A stretch of 64,000 bases of DNA from Leptobrachium leishanense (lineage: Eukaryota; Chordata; Amphibia; Anura; Megophryidae). Shown here piece after piece: positions 33,683 through 46,067 of this stretch (within the stretch, counting starts at the first letter, position 1; each line of letters begins with the position of its first letter). The notes under the pieces were generated by a model. That model saw nothing but the letters and a program-made list of their open reading frames with translations, was not told the origin of the DNA and ran no database searches. The translations under genes and the position numbers were made by a program. The stretch covers positions 54,272,451-54,336,450 of the forward strand of contig CM019070.1 of NCBI GenBank assembly GCA_009667805.1. Reading direction: 5' to 3'.

Positions 33683-34770
33683 TGTCATCTTGCCACGGGA
33701 AACTGTTAGAAGGTATATCATTACACCTACTCATCAATTTAAGACCTATGCGACTTATGATTCTCCGCACTTACGGCCACAACAGTCCGAAGGTTTGTGC
33801 ATGCGCATGTCCATAATAGGCAAAAATTCCAAAGCAGAACACTGGGCACCGTGTCAAATGAGCAGTGGATCTAAAAGATGCAGAAGAAAGAAAAACGCAA
33901 TGTTTAGAACTCCTTGGCGACCAATCAACATTGATCATTAATACGCATGTGGGAAAATAGTTGTGTACGAAGAAAAAAAATGAATGCAGAATGAGTATGT
34001 TGGCCTTACATCCAAATCGATTTATGACTGGTCAGACAATAGTTTGCTCGGAAGACCTATGTGAACATTTCCCATTTTTATACTGAAACAATCACACATA
34101 CTCTTATTTCCAGGCCCTCGTATGTCATTGGTAGTTCTATATACTGATAAACAAACATGTAACTTATACATTGATAGGCAGGACAGCACTTGAAGTCTAC
34201 ATCACTGGCAACGTGTCCCTATTAGGGGCTGGTCTCAGTCCTTCTGACAAGACCTTAAGGACTCATTCATTCTAGTTACAGATAATAGAGTGAAAAAGCT
34301 TTCTTCTTCTGGTCCATTTCAACCTATCAGAGGTCCTTTTATGTTATGGTTTTATGTCATGCCTCTAAACAATGTATCATTTGGGAGTACTACTTTTTTC
34401 TTTCTTGTCTTCTTGTCTGGTGCTAGAGAAGCCTAAAGCTGAGCAGAAAGGAAAGCATAATTAATTAATTACTGCGAGTAAACCTGCATTCCAATTTTGA
34501 ATTAGTTAAAAACAGAACGTGATCTTCAAGCCTATCTGTGGGAATTTGCAAATGGGCAGCAAGAGAGGAAGTGTTTAGTTATTTTTGCACAGGAGCATCA
34601 AAGAGAATGTTTACCTGATGTGAGTAACCCTGGCATCCCTAAATTCTAACTTGGTGGATGCTCCTCCATACAGGTTCAGGGAATGCTGTCAACATCCATT
34701 CTGGCTACAGAAAGCCAGGATTGGATAAAAATAAAAAAATCATGAACTTACCAATAGTTATTATTAACTC
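33683..34770. other. Unassigned sequence
   Basis: Nothing could be supported as a gene or repeat. Confidence 0.45.
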
Positions 34771-34773
34771 TAT

Positions 34774-34945
34774 CAGGTCTATTCAAAGAATGGTGAAACT
34801 CGGGATAACGACTGGAGAAGTGAAAATTCTAGGTCAAAATAGCCAAACAAGAAAAATTCTCCCATTATCTCACTTTCTATTTGGTCTAGATTGTTCTCTT
34901 CTCCTGCCAGTTCCCCAGAGTTTCACCTATCTTTGAATAGACCTG
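34774..34945. mobile_element. MITE with R1-like termini
   Basis: Inverted ends CAGGTCTATTCAAAGA and TCTTTGAATAGACCTG, followed inward by GGTGAAACTC and GAGTTTCACC, are flanked by TAT on both sides (34771-34773 and 34946-34948). The terminal sequence resembles R1 (CAGGTTTATTCAAAGAG at 15709), so both probably used the same type of transposase. Confidence 0.75.
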
Positions 34946-34948
34946 TAT

Positions 34949-36520
34949 GTTATCTTATGACTTTTTGATTAATATAAGGGACATTTTAACTACAGTGATG
35001 GTAGGCAGTTTCTTCATTAGACTCCTCACCATCGCCTACATCACTTTCCTGTCTGTGTACTTTCACTTTTTTCTAGAATGAGATTAAAAAAATCGAAATA
35101 TGTCTGATAAAGCCTTTCACTCATCACTGATGCTGACAGTCAGAAATGTACTTCATGTAGTAAAACTGTAAATGATTTGACTGTTCTGCAACATGCCATT
35201 GCAAGAATGGCCTGCACATGAAAGCTACATTCTTTCTACATGACAGGTCCCTGACAGTTCCAGTCCAAAATGCTGAAATGGACACTGAGCTTCAAAGCAA
35301 AATATTCGTTTTACCATCAAGGTTATAAAATTATATAAGTGAGTGAGCCATATTATCCCCATATATTCTGCTTCCACAAAAGGCAAATGTTTTATAAAAA
35401 TATATATTCTGAAATAACTGTGCCACCTATAAGATGTGAATTTTTTCTCTTGCTCCCTGTCCTCTTTGGAGAGGCAACAATCTTTCCTGGATACTAGACA
35501 TGCATCTATCCCATTGATACCAAATGACACATGGGCTATAAAGTATAGGTAGCTCTCTTGCACTAAACACCTCTGAATATTGGAACACACTCTAGTGCTA
35601 GACATCTTTAGAGTCCTGCCGGGACATACAAAGTGGATAATTCCACACCTTCCCCTTGGCATTTTAGCTGCAACCATCCTGTTATATACAGGCATTATTC
35701 AATATCTAGAGTATTATGGTATATCTACTTGATTCATGTACCTAAGCTTCATTATGTATAAGTTTTTCTTTTCCTTGTAATAATGCCATACATACTTGAC
35801 ATACATTGCTACTGTATATGTGTTGCTTTTGTATCTCGTAACATGCTCAATAAAAAGTATAGGAAGCATTCATTTACAGTAATCTGCCATAACAGCAAGG
35901 CAGCAAGAGAAGTTTGTAGATCAGTGGAGTAGCAGGGGAGCTGTTATCATTAAGGAGAGGGGTTGTTATAATTACTGGCTCACTCTTTCATCATAATTTC
36001 TCACTTGGAATTGTGCGCAATGTTTAAGACTTCTGAAACCCAATCAATATCCTGACCACTAATTATTATTCTTGGAAAGAACTTGGATTCTACAGACCAG
36101 TCTTCCATATGAACACGTTTCAAAAATATAGAAAGGAGAAATAAAGGGGGTCACCCTTAAAATGGCCACCCCACTAACAAAAATACTACCTGTGAGGTAC
36201 AGGCCGAATGTTTTATATTTTTTCCCTGAAATCTCCTATGTTGACGTCACCCTGTACCTGTAGGGCTCAAGGTGTTTGTGCTGTCTGTGTTATGTATGAA
36301 TAATGTTATTGTAATTATAATTGATCTCTATATTTATCTGATTACTGTTACTATGGTTTATATTATTACTGTGTGAGTCACTGTAGCCTTTCCCAAATCC
36401 CCCTATCTGGAATGTGTTTGCAACTGTTAAACTTTTGACTGGTCTTTGTTGGTCTGTCTTGTCTGGCAAACACTACATCATTATCTGATGCTGTATATTC
36501 TGAATCCCTTTTACCATTGT
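34949..36520. other. Unassigned sequence
   Basis: A 156-residue minus-strand open frame (35225-35695) is present, but I see no domain or signal that supports it as a gene. The rest is AT-rich. Confidence 0.4.
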
Positions 36521-36524
36521 TCTG

Positions 36525-36800
36525 TCTTGATGGGCTATGGCTGGAGGCAGTGGCTCTAGAGTGGTCTTTGGCTGGGGGCAGTGTCACCAGAATGGGCTAT
36601 GACTGGGAGCATGGACACCAGAATGGCTATGGCTGGGGGTATGGACAACAGAATGGGCTATGGCTGGGGGTATGGACACCATAATTGGCTATGGCTGGGG
36701 GTATGGACACCGGAATGGGCTATGGCTGGGTGTAGACACCAGAATGGGCTATGGCTGGGGGATGGACACCAGAATGGGCTATGGCCGGAGTCAGGCTTGT
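36525..36800. repeat. Minisatellite, ~30-bp units
   Basis: About eight units of GGGCTATGGCTGGGGGTATG plus GACACCAGAAT are present. Units differ by small indels and substitutions. Gly/Trp/Met-rich open frames through it are artefacts. Confidence 0.85.
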
Positions 36801-38529
36801 GGCGCTGGGATGTCTGGGGAGTGCAGGATGTGCAGGCAGGGATTGCGGGCTTATCTAATCTGGAAAGGTTGGCACTCTATGCAGCCTTACCACTTTAATA
36901 AGATAAAATGGTCAGGGTGTGTAGAGTGTGGGTTTAATTTACCTGAATACTATTATACTGATTATACTGAGCATGTACTAACAAGAGCTCATTACAATAT
37001 GATTTTATTTTTACAGAAAGATTTATATAATATTATATTTTTTGAGATATTGTGACACTATTGTATCTTGACTATTTTACTCTCACCCTTTGAATTATCA
37101 TATAAATCCAAACTGATAGATACAAAGATGCAATAAGCCAATACAGAATTCTATCTTTTTTATTGGGATTCACAATTCTTTTGTTAGTTTTCTTTGTTAA
37201 TCATTTCACAATGACAAATTGCATGTAAAAATTCAAAAACTGATTTGATCATAAGGGCTGGCTGAGCTTTTATAAGAAAAATTAGTGTATTTTAATCCAC
37301 ATGGGTGACTCGAAAGCTTCTAGATATTATTTTGTAAATGTTGAAATATCTTTCTGCAAATATGTAAATTTTTGATCTCTGATTATTTAAACTTTTGATA
37401 GCATGCTATTTTTTATTTTTTGCTATTGCCTGGTAAGCTTTGTCCTCTTTAGTCTACTCCCTCTGCAGCCCAAAACACATATCAATGTGCTTCCCCTTTC
37501 ATATTTCCTCATTTGTTCTTGTTAATTACTTGTGTGCCCCAAGCATTTCTAATGCTCATGTAGAGAGCTCTCGGCAGCTTTTACTTACTGTCTTGGTGAC
37601 TGACATTTCTCTTGCTTTTGCCCACAGCATATTCCAGTTTTTTCTCTTTATGTCCTATTGCGTTTGTTGTAACATAAGCTTCAGCAATTGAACAATTGTA
37701 GCCCTTTTAATTTCTGTAAACCCGAGAAATCACAAGAACAATATGGGGAAGTGCTTAAATTTTCTAACAGTTAATGTTCTATAAAAGGAAACCACATAGA
37801 CCAGTTTTCCAGAAAATGAAAGTGCTAGGATTTTAATTGCTACAGATTTGATACACATAATAACATTGTGTTCTATAAAAAAATTATTAAAAAGAAATTG
37901 CTTAATATGTATATATACTAAGAACAAAGGCCCCTGTTCCGACCTTGGACATGGATAAATGAATAAGGCTCTACCAGGAAATAGCTCGATATTCTCTGCC
38001 TGTCCACTATAGAACAGATCCTAAACACAGTATAGGACCAGTCAGCTTACAGTGAAGCCGCTATAACCAAGCCACAGCCAAAGTTACAACTTGGTCTAAA
38101 TAGTGGCTGAAGCCTTTAAGTTAGTGAGTGGAGCTGTTACTCATAAAGGCCCCACACTTTAACTTAATGGCTGGGTTGGAATAAGGCACAAGAGAACTTA
38201 AAAAATGTTGATTTACATAAATAAGTTCACTAATCCCCCCTCCAGAAGATAGTTTTTAAACCTCAATAATTTTAACGATTTTAAATGAATTTAAAATTAG
38301 CTGTTTACTGAAAAAAGCTCCTTATAGTCCTAAATTATCTCTCATGTAAGAAAAAGCATACAGATACATGTTAGAGCAACTTATTAAAAATAGTAGTGAT
38401 TTCTATAACCATAAACTACAATACATTTATATTTTCAAATTTCGTTTTTGAGGGTTGAGGGTTTTTCTCCTTGGAAATATATGTTATGGTTCATTAGAGT
38501 TGAAAATTGCATTCTTTCTTTTAATGCAT
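36801..38529. other. Unassigned AT-rich sequence
   Basis: No gene, RNA or repeat border was recognised. Confidence 0.45.
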
Positions 38530-38711
38530 TGATCCATGTTGAGTTTCTCGTCTGTAGGTGACCCCAGTATCCAACTGTGCAGCCACTATGCGCCTCCAAG
38601 ACTTTTCAAGGCTTGCATCGGTCGTATAGAATTACTTACCTCACCCTACGAGACTCTCCCCTAATCTTCAGGCCTTCAGGAAATCCCTCAAAACCTATCT
38701 CTTCATATTAG
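38530..38711 (+). pseudogene. CR1/L2-like LINE C-terminal fragment
   Basis: One frame just upstream of the LTR reads SPNLQAFRKSLKTYLF, the characteristic last residues of CR1/L2-clade reverse transcriptase polyproteins. The fragment is cut by the Gypsy insertion at 38712. It is short and frameshifted, so only the C-terminus is recognisable. Confidence 0.5.
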
Positions 38712-39835
38712 TGTAGCGATGTGTTAAAGTTTACTGTGGCAGTACCCATTTTTGGCCACAAGATGGAGACAATCACGATTAAAGATCCTGGACACTCGAA
38801 CTACATGTCCCGGCATGCTTTGCGAAGAAACAGGAAGTGGGTGGGTTTGTGGAGACGCTGTACATCCTGCACCTCGTGGAGAACAGGCAGAGCGCGCCAG
38901 GGAGCAGAGGAGAGTGGATGCACACACAGAGAAGGAGAGACCAAAAGACAGGCCGGAACGCAGACAGAGTGGATTGGGCCTTAGGATTGGGTCACCCAGC
39001 CTTGCGGGAGACAGCTATCACCATCTATATTATCCGAGTGCAGTGCTGAGGAGAGAAGACCCCTCGAGTAAGGAGTACCGCGGTCGATTGAAGCGGGGAG
39101 CAGGCGGTAAGCTGGCTGAGTCGCGGCTGATAGATAGAAGGCCAGACAACAGATCCGGTGGTCGGCGTCCCCAGTCAATATCGAGCGGAGAGACGTCCTG
39201 GGTCAACGGAACCTCAAGTTGCGCTGGATGGGTGAGAGGCCCCCAAGGCCGTATGTGAATAAGAGCGTACGCTGCTGCTTTCTTTCTAAAACCCACAGGG
39301 CCCCAACTGACTAGTCGAAGACATCGATAAAGTAAACTCACTGGCCAGTTGAAAAGTACCCGGGTACCCTATACACACAAACACATACCACTTCACGTTC
39401 TGGGACTTAACCTGTGCAGGACTCAGTTTCCTTTTTTCCTATCCATACAAGGGGGCAAAGTTAAAGTTACATTCTGAACAATTTTCCTTTTTTTGTTCCC
39501 GCTGCGCGTTTACCGTGATACGAGAACTGTGTATTTTATTGTGTCCCGCTACGCGTTTTTTCCTCGAATTTCGTATCTTTTAATTTTCTGCTCGGTCGGG
39601 GTTTTTCCGAAAATACGAAGCCCTCGTGTTTTCGTTTCTTTTACCGCTACGCGTTTATCGTGTTACGAAAGTACTGTAAATCTTCCTGCATATACCGTGT
39701 CTTAAGAGCTGCAAACCTTTTAGTAAACCTTTTAAAATATAAAACTGTTCAGCGTGTTGGAGTATATTTATTCCCTAGTGCGGGGAGACTGACCCGTGGT
39801 TCATTTTCAGCGGCTCTCCGGGAGTGAGCGCTACA
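38712..39835 (+). repeat. Gypsy 5' LTR
   Basis: It begins TGTAGCG and ends CGCTACA, a 7-bp inverted repeat. Three copies of a CCGCTACGCGTTT-like motif (about 39499, 39547 and 39644) may be regulatory. An AAAATATAAAAC box near 39733-39744 could be a TATA or polyadenylation-type element. Open frames inside the LTR recur in the 3' LTR but have no recognisable product. Confidence 0.93.
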
Positions 39836-39837
39836 CG

Positions 39838-39857
39838 TGGGGGCTCGTTTCCGGGAT
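39838..39857 (+). promoter_or_regulatory. Primer-binding site, proline tRNA type
   Basis: Two bases after the LTR, TGGGGGCTCG followed by CCGGGAT matches the 18-base primer-binding site long known for tRNA-Pro in gammaretroviruses, except for two extra T residues in the middle. Confidence 0.7.
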
Positions 39858-39893
39858 TCAGTCTCTGGAAAAACCGCATTTAAAGGGTTAAAT

Positions 39894-41383
39894 ATGGATC
39901 CAGACACTGCTGCCGAATGGTGTGGGGAGCACAGTAGTCAGTTAGCATGTTGCATAGTCATGGATATTCCTGCAGACACTTGGGCCGAAGATCAGATTCG
40001 CCAGGCCGTGGCCACGCTAGCACCAGATCATCGGGGGTTAATTCTGGACATTAAGAAAAACCAGATACCTCTCACACGCATGTTCTTCTCGAATGGAGAA
40101 AAGGTATTCCAGCATGTTTTCGGGGCGCGAGCGTGAAGCTGACCGATGAGGTGGAAGTCCAACTGATTCAGCCAAGTACGCCACGTGGCGAAGCCGAAAG
40201 TGTTCCCGCGCCCAGTCCGTTGGCCATGATCGGGCCTGAATTTATCGTGGCTATTGGAGATTTGCTGGCTAAATGTCAGAAAACAAGCCCTCCTCACACT
40301 AATTTCGGTTATCGACGGTTAAGGAACTTTACAGGAAATGTACCAACTCCGGCGGGAGAAGAAACCTTTGAGGAATGGGTGGAACAGGCGATGCAGGCAC
40401 TGGATGAGTGGGACGTCCCTGAGGCCCAGAAAAAGCAAAGGATCACCGAGAGTTTAAAGGGACCTGCGTCAGAAGCGGTGAGAAACCTAAAACTGAGTAG
40501 GAAAGATTGTACTGCTTTGGATTATCTGAACGTTCTTGAAGAAGTGTTTGGGCGAACAGAAAAGGCAGCGGAACTAGTATATCAGTACGAACACACCTAT
40601 CAGAAGAGAGGTGAGAGAATGATTGATTACATGGGGCGCTTGGATAAGATTCTGCACCAAATACTCCTCAAGAAAGGGGCCAAACCGGCTGACGTAGACA
40701 AGATACGAATAAAGCAGATCCTGAGGGGCTCTCAACCGTTAGATCCGGTGATGATGCAGCTGAGAAGCAGAGCAGTTAATCAAGAGTTGAAGTACCTGGA
40801 ACTGATCCGAGTGGTACGAGAGGAGGAGGCTCTGTTGGAAGAGAAATCCTTCAGGCGGGGAGAAAGGGCTTATGCACAACCTGCAAGATATAACGACGGT
40901 CTGCAGCCTGAAAATGACTCGTTAGACACCTATGGATCTGACCTGGATGAACAGGAGCAGTTAGTGGGTTTTAAATTCATCGAAAAGGCTGCTAAAGAAT
41001 CGAACTCTTCTGAACGAAGTGAGTTGTTCAAGACTGTAAAGAAGGTACAGGAAGCTCAAACTGAACTGCAGAAAGCGCACGCTGAACTGTGCAGGGTGTT
41101 GATGAAGGTGACCGAGATGCAGGGGGAAATGCAAAAGTTTCTAACAGGTATGCAGACGACTGAAGTTGCCGTGGCGTCTGGTTCAAATCTCTTATTAGAA
41201 CCTCAACAAGCAACCGTGTCTCCACTTTCGAGGAAGAGATGTTTCGGTTGTGGAGAAATGGGCCATTTCCGTGCGCAGTGTAAAGGCCGGGAGCCTGAGA
41301 AGGATAAAGTTGAGTGGCTGCTGAAAGCCCTAGAGGGACTGTTATCTACTCCACCAGCGGGAAACGCCAGAGGGCACCAGTAA
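39894..41383 (+). pseudogene. Gypsy gag, PNMA-like, one frameshift
   Basis: Gag assembles the particle and packages RNA. The ATG at 39894 (MDPDTAAEWCGE) opens a ~80-residue N-terminal domain with WC, DIPADT and IR.AV.TL spacing that resembles the RRM-like N-terminus of vertebrate PNMA proteins, which descend from Ty3/Gypsy Gags. A frameshift near 40110-40133, beside a G run, separates it from the capsid region (frame 40133-41383), which has FEEWVEQAMQALDEWDVPEA and a predicted helical core. A coiled-coil-like segment (about 41030-41140) and one CCHC zinc knuckle (CFGCGEMGHFRAQC, 41240-41281) follow. The frame stops at 41381-41383. Pol overlaps in the -1 frame. Confidence 0.85.
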
Positions 41384-44300
41384 AGGAGCAACCTAGGTGC
41401 CCAGAAGTTGAATCTCGCTCCAAGAACCAATTTAAAACTAAGAGGGCAAGAGGGCCCAAAGTCAAGCCGACTGCTGAGCCTGCCAGAATGGAAAGAGTCA
41501 CTCCCTTAGCGTCCGGGTCTGCGTCATGGGGAAGCAATGCACACCCAAAACCTGCACGGGCCAAGAAAAAGGCCAGGGTCCAGCAAACTGGGTCTAAGCG
41601 TCCGGCTACCTCCACCAAGTTTCCTGACCAGCTGATAGGTCCCTCTCCGATTGTGCCAATCCAAGTGGAGGGAGTCTACACCAAAGCTCTGTTAGATTCG
41701 GGGGCTCAAGTGACTTTGATTTATAAAGACTTCTATGAGAAACACTTAAAGCACATTCCTCTGCAAGAATTGAAGGATTTGGAAATATGGGGTATCGGCA
41801 CTGAGAAACTCCCTTATGACGGGTATCTGCAAGTAAGGTTGGAGATCGGATCTGAAGTCATCGGACAGTCCGGAGGCTGTGACGCCTTGGCCATTGTGTG
41901 CCCCCGACCCTCGGGTGCAAACAGAAGCTCTCTGATAGTGGGGACAAATACGGACCTAGTGCGGCGTCTCCTGACCCCCATCGTAGTGGAAGAAGGGTCA
42001 ACTCAAGGAGTGCACCCCATGTTACGACCGGTCTATCAGAGGATGGTTGAAGAACGGAAAGCACCTGCTGAGGTGGGAAGACTGTGGAGACTGGGTGGGA
42101 CAGAGAAGGTTCTGCAAGCAGGAGAAGTAGCGAGCTTCCGGGTTTCAGTTAAGTTGAACGGATCGCAACCAGGTCCCTATGTGGTGCTGGGAACGATGTC
42201 AGTCATGGGAGTGAAACCGGAGTCGAAGTAATTCCTGAAATAATCTCCACAAAAGCCTTGAAGAGGACACGAGGAAGAGTCTCGGTCAGTGTGTGCAATG
42301 TGACAGATTCTCCAGTAGTCCTTAAAGCACGAATGCCTATCGGGCAAGTAGAGTCTGCTACACCCCTCTCCACCGATTTAGGAGGGGGAGTGGATAAAGA
42401 GATTCGGATGAAAGATTCTACCCTAAAGACGCCCCCATTTCACCTGAGTGGAAGAAACGTCTTCAGTCTCAAGTTCTAAAGTGGAAAGAATTATTCTCGA
42501 AAGATGAGTTCGATGTGGGCCTGGCTAAGAGTACGGAACACCGCATTCGGTTGCAAGAAGACAAGCCGTTTCGTGAAAGGTCAAGGCGAGTTCCGCTGGG
42601 AGACTTGGATGATCTACGAGAACAGCTAAATGAGTTGCAGAGAACCAATGTGATTCAAGAGTCCAGGAGCCCATATGCCTCTCCAATAGTGCTGGTCAGG
42701 AAGAAGAATGGTTCTGTCCGCTTGTGCATAGACTATCGCACCCTGAACCGAAGAACCATCCCCGACCAATACGCTACTCCTCGGATTGAAGATGCCTTAC
42801 AGTGTTTGTCTGGAGCAAAGTGGTTCAGTGTGTTAGACCTGCGAAGCGGATATCATCAGATACCGATGCACCCTGAAGACAAAGAGAAAACTGCGTTCAT
42901 TTGTCCACTGGGGTTCTTTGAGTTCAATAGAATGCCTCAAGGTCTGACGGGAGCTCCAGCCACGTTCCAACGGTTGATGGAGAAGACAGTCGGGGATATG
43001 AATCTAATCGAAGTGTTAGTGTACCTGGATGACATAATTGTGTTCGGGAAGACTCTGGAAGAGCATGAGCAACGTTTGGAGAAGGTCTTGAAGAGGCTCC
43101 ATGAAGAGGGGTTGAAATTGTCTCTGGAGAAATGCCAGTTCTGTTTACCGTCAGTCACATATCTGGGACACGTGGTCTCGGCAGAAGGTGTTTCGACAGA
43201 TCCTCGAAAGTTGGAGGCCGTAGCTTCTTGGCCTAGACCTCGAAACGTCACTGAACTTAGATCTTTCTTGGGATTCTGCTCATACTATCGAAGATTTGTG
43301 GGAGGATTCGCAAAGATAGCTCAGCCGCTGAACAAACTCCTACAGAAAGAAACCACCGAAGAAGGCTGTAAGGTCTCTGATCGAAACCCCTCCGCTCCGG
43401 GACCAAGGAAAGCTAAAGAGTCCATACAAGGTGAATGGACTAGTCAATGTGAAGGTGCGTTTGTGAAGCTGAAAGAGAGTCTAACCCGAGCTCCTGTTCT
43501 GGCCTACGCGGACCCTCACAAGCCGTATGAACTACATGTGGATGCCAGCCGAGAAGGTCTGGGAGGAGTCCTATATCAGGAGTATGATGGATTGCTGAGG
43601 CCTGTGGCGTACGTGAGCCGGAGCCTTGCGCCTTCTGAGAAGAACTATCCTACTCACAAACTGGAGTTCCTAGCCTTGAAGTGGGCAGTGGTGGACAAGT
43701 TGAAAGACTATCTGTATGGAGCTGAGTTCGTGATCAAGACGGATAATAATCCTCTCACCTATATCCTTACTACTGCAAAACTGGACGCAACGGGACATCG
43801 GTGGTTGGCCGCTCTGTCAGGGTTTCGGTTCAGCCTGAAGTATCGCCCTGGGGTGAACAATCGAGATGCTGATGCTTTGTCGAGAAGACCCTACACTACA
43901 GAATGGACTCAGGTGACTCCAGACGGGGTGCAAGCTTTGTGTCAAGGAACAGAACGCCGGGTCAAGGGAGGAGTTGAAGCGGAGGCCATAGGAGTCATGG
44001 CCGCGGCTGTTCCTGAGTTCTACTGTAACCCTTCGCAATTGAGGGATGAAAATCTACCTACCTTTTCCAAGCAGGACCTGAAAGCGGATCAAGCTAGAGA
44101 CCCTTTGATTGCATTGACCATAAAGGCCCTGACTGCAAACCAGCGAGAGATTCTGTTAACCAATTCCCCGGATGGAGCCAGATTGGTTTACAAAGAGTGG
44201 GAGCGGTTGAAGATGTTGGATGGGGTGGTCTACCGAAGGGGCCCCTCGACCAATTCCGAAGAGATTCAACAGTTATTCCTCCACTAAACACAGGGAGAGT

Positions 44301-45990
44301 GTGTTGCGATCATTACATGATGAGCATGGACATTTGGGTGCTGAGAGAACTTTTAAGTTGGTGCGAGATAGGTTTTTTGGCCTTGCATGAGGGCTGAAGT
44401 TGAGAGTTATTGCCATTCCTGTCTGAGGTGCATTCAGAGGAAAACTCTACCAACCCGAGCTGCTCCAATGAGCCATCTACAGAGTCAGGGACCCATGGAT
44501 TTGGTGTGCATTGACTTCTTGTGCTTAGAGCCGGATGCTAGTGGGCAAGGGAACATTCTGATAGTGACTGATCATTTCACCCGTTATGCCCAATTTTTCT
44601 ACAAAAGACCAACGCGCTCCGACGGTGGCGAAGGTGTTGATGGAAAAGTTCTTTGTTCATTACGGCCTGCCAAGAAGAATACACTCTGATCAGGGAAGAG
44701 ACTTTGAAAGTAGATTGGTCGGGCAATTGCTGGAGTTGTTGGGAATTCAAAAGACTCGAACTACGCCATACCACCCTCAAGGTGATGCTCAGCCTGAAAG
44801 GTTTAATCGCACGCTGCTAAACATGCTGGGGACCTTGTCTAATGTAGAGAAGCAGAGTTGGAGTCGTCATATAGCTACTCTGGTGCATGCATATAACAGT
44901 ACGGAGAGTGATGCAACGGATATTTCACCGTACCGTCTTATGTTCGGAAGAGAAGCTCGACTGCCGGTTGATTTGGCATTTGGGTTATCTCTAGACCAGA
45001 CGTCGGTAGCTTCTCATAGAAACTATGTGGATAGACTTCGGAAGAATCTGGCTTCTGCGTTTGAACAGGCCCGTTTGACTTCAGGTAACAGGGAGCAAAG
45101 GAACAAGAAGAACTATGATTTGAAGGTTCGAATACAGGATCTACAACCCGGTGATAGGGTTCTGTTGAAGAATTTGGGTGCTGCTGCGAGACATAAGCTG
45201 GCGGATAGATGGAGTTCTCAGGTTTACATTGTTTGCAAACAACTGCCAGGTCTGCCGGTGTATCAGATTCGCCCTGATGGAAAGGCTGGTCCCCTCAAGA
45301 ATTGGCACCAAAATCACTTGTTACCTTTGAGAGAGGCTGTGAGAATACCAGTGGAAAACGAACTTCCTCCGGCGAATCCGCATGCTCCACGTGTCCCTCC
45401 TGTTACTCGGTCTCAACAGACTCGGGTTGTTGGAGAGAGCGAAAGAGACAGTGACGAAGAAGAGAGTTTCTGCTTAGATTGGATCCGCTCGCCAGAACCT
45501 GAAGGGGTTGTCCCAATTCTTTGTCAGTGGGAAAGTAACTTGAGGGCTGAAGCTCCTGAATTTCAGTGGGAATTCCCTGAGAATATGGAACTCCTGAAAC
45601 CCTTGAACTTCCGTTAAGGGTCCCGGATACTGTTGGAGACCCTGTAGCTCCTGAAGACGAGCCTTACGACTATAGTTCTATGCCTTCCCTGGAGGATCGT
45701 ACTCGGAGGAAGTGTCTGCTCCAGTGGCAGATATAAGGACTGAGCCTATACCTATAGTACTTCCACCTGAAGAGGAACGGAGGGAGCCTGAACAAAAACG
45801 CTCTATTCGACCGCCCCAGCGACTTACCTATGACTCACCAGGACATAGCACTGAAGAGGCCATCACCACTGTGCAGAGATTGCCCGAAGTGTCTGCTATG
45901 TTAGCTGAGGTAGCCCAGAACATGAGTCAGCTTGAGAAAGTGTTTCTAACCCACTGCATGTATGCTGCTGAACCTGTATATGCTGTATAA
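41314..45990 (+). pseudogene. Gypsy pol (PR-RT-RH-IN), several frameshifts
   Basis: Pol matures, copies and integrates the element. Domains in order are: aspartic protease (ALLDSGAQVTLIY, Asp codon at 41695), reverse transcriptase (YASPIVLVRKKNGSVRLCID, FSVLDLRSGYHQIP, FNRMPQGLTGAP, catalytic YLDD at 43022-43033), RNase H (LHVDASREGLGGVLY, KTDNNPLTY), and integrase with an HHCC finger (LHDEHGHLG, CHSCLRC) and DDE residues in CIDFLCLE, HSDQGRDF and QPERFNRTL. Frames change near 42220, 42420, 44280, 44373-44378 (a T6 run), 44595 and between 45600 and 45712. The longest open part is 42515-44287. A proline/acid-rich C-terminal tail runs to the stop at 45988-45990. No chromodomain was recognised. 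Confidence 0.9.
41359..41421 (+). promoter_or_regulatory. Candidate -1 ribosomal frameshift signal at gag-pol overlap
   Basis: GGGAAAC (41359-41365) lies in the correct gag phase (G GGA AAC). After a 6-base spacer, GGGCACC (41372-41378) pairs with GGTGCCC (41396-41402). Loop bases GGAGC (41385-41389) can pair with GCTCC (41417-41421), giving an H-type pseudoknot. The gag stop lies in the loop, and pol is open in the -1 frame. Confidence 0.8.
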
Positions 45991-46054
45991 ACTGTGTGCA
46001 TATTGTAAAAGGATAATGTAACTGTTGTACCTCCTGGAGAGACCCAAGAGTTCT

Positions 46055-46067
46055 AGGAGGGGGAGAG
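46055..46067 (+). promoter_or_regulatory. Polypurine tract
   Basis: AGGAGGGGGAGAG directly precedes a single G/T junction with the 3' LTR and would prime plus-strand DNA synthesis. Confidence 0.85.

Noticed and set aside
35225..35695. 156-residue minus-strand open frame
   Set aside because: No recognisable domain, no context and biased composition in AT-rich DNA. It is most likely chance.
36525..36800. Regularly spaced repeats that could suggest a CRISPR array
   Set aside because: The ~30-bp units are contiguous with no unique spacers, in vertebrate DNA. It is a minisatellite.
38721..39258. Open frames inside the Gypsy LTRs
   Set aside because: They occur in both LTRs only because the LTRs are duplicates, are shifted by indels and show no known product.
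45618..46054. Possible envelope gene in the Gypsy element
   Set aside because: The space after integrase is under 500 bp and holds only a hydrophilic tail frame with no signal peptide or membrane segment.
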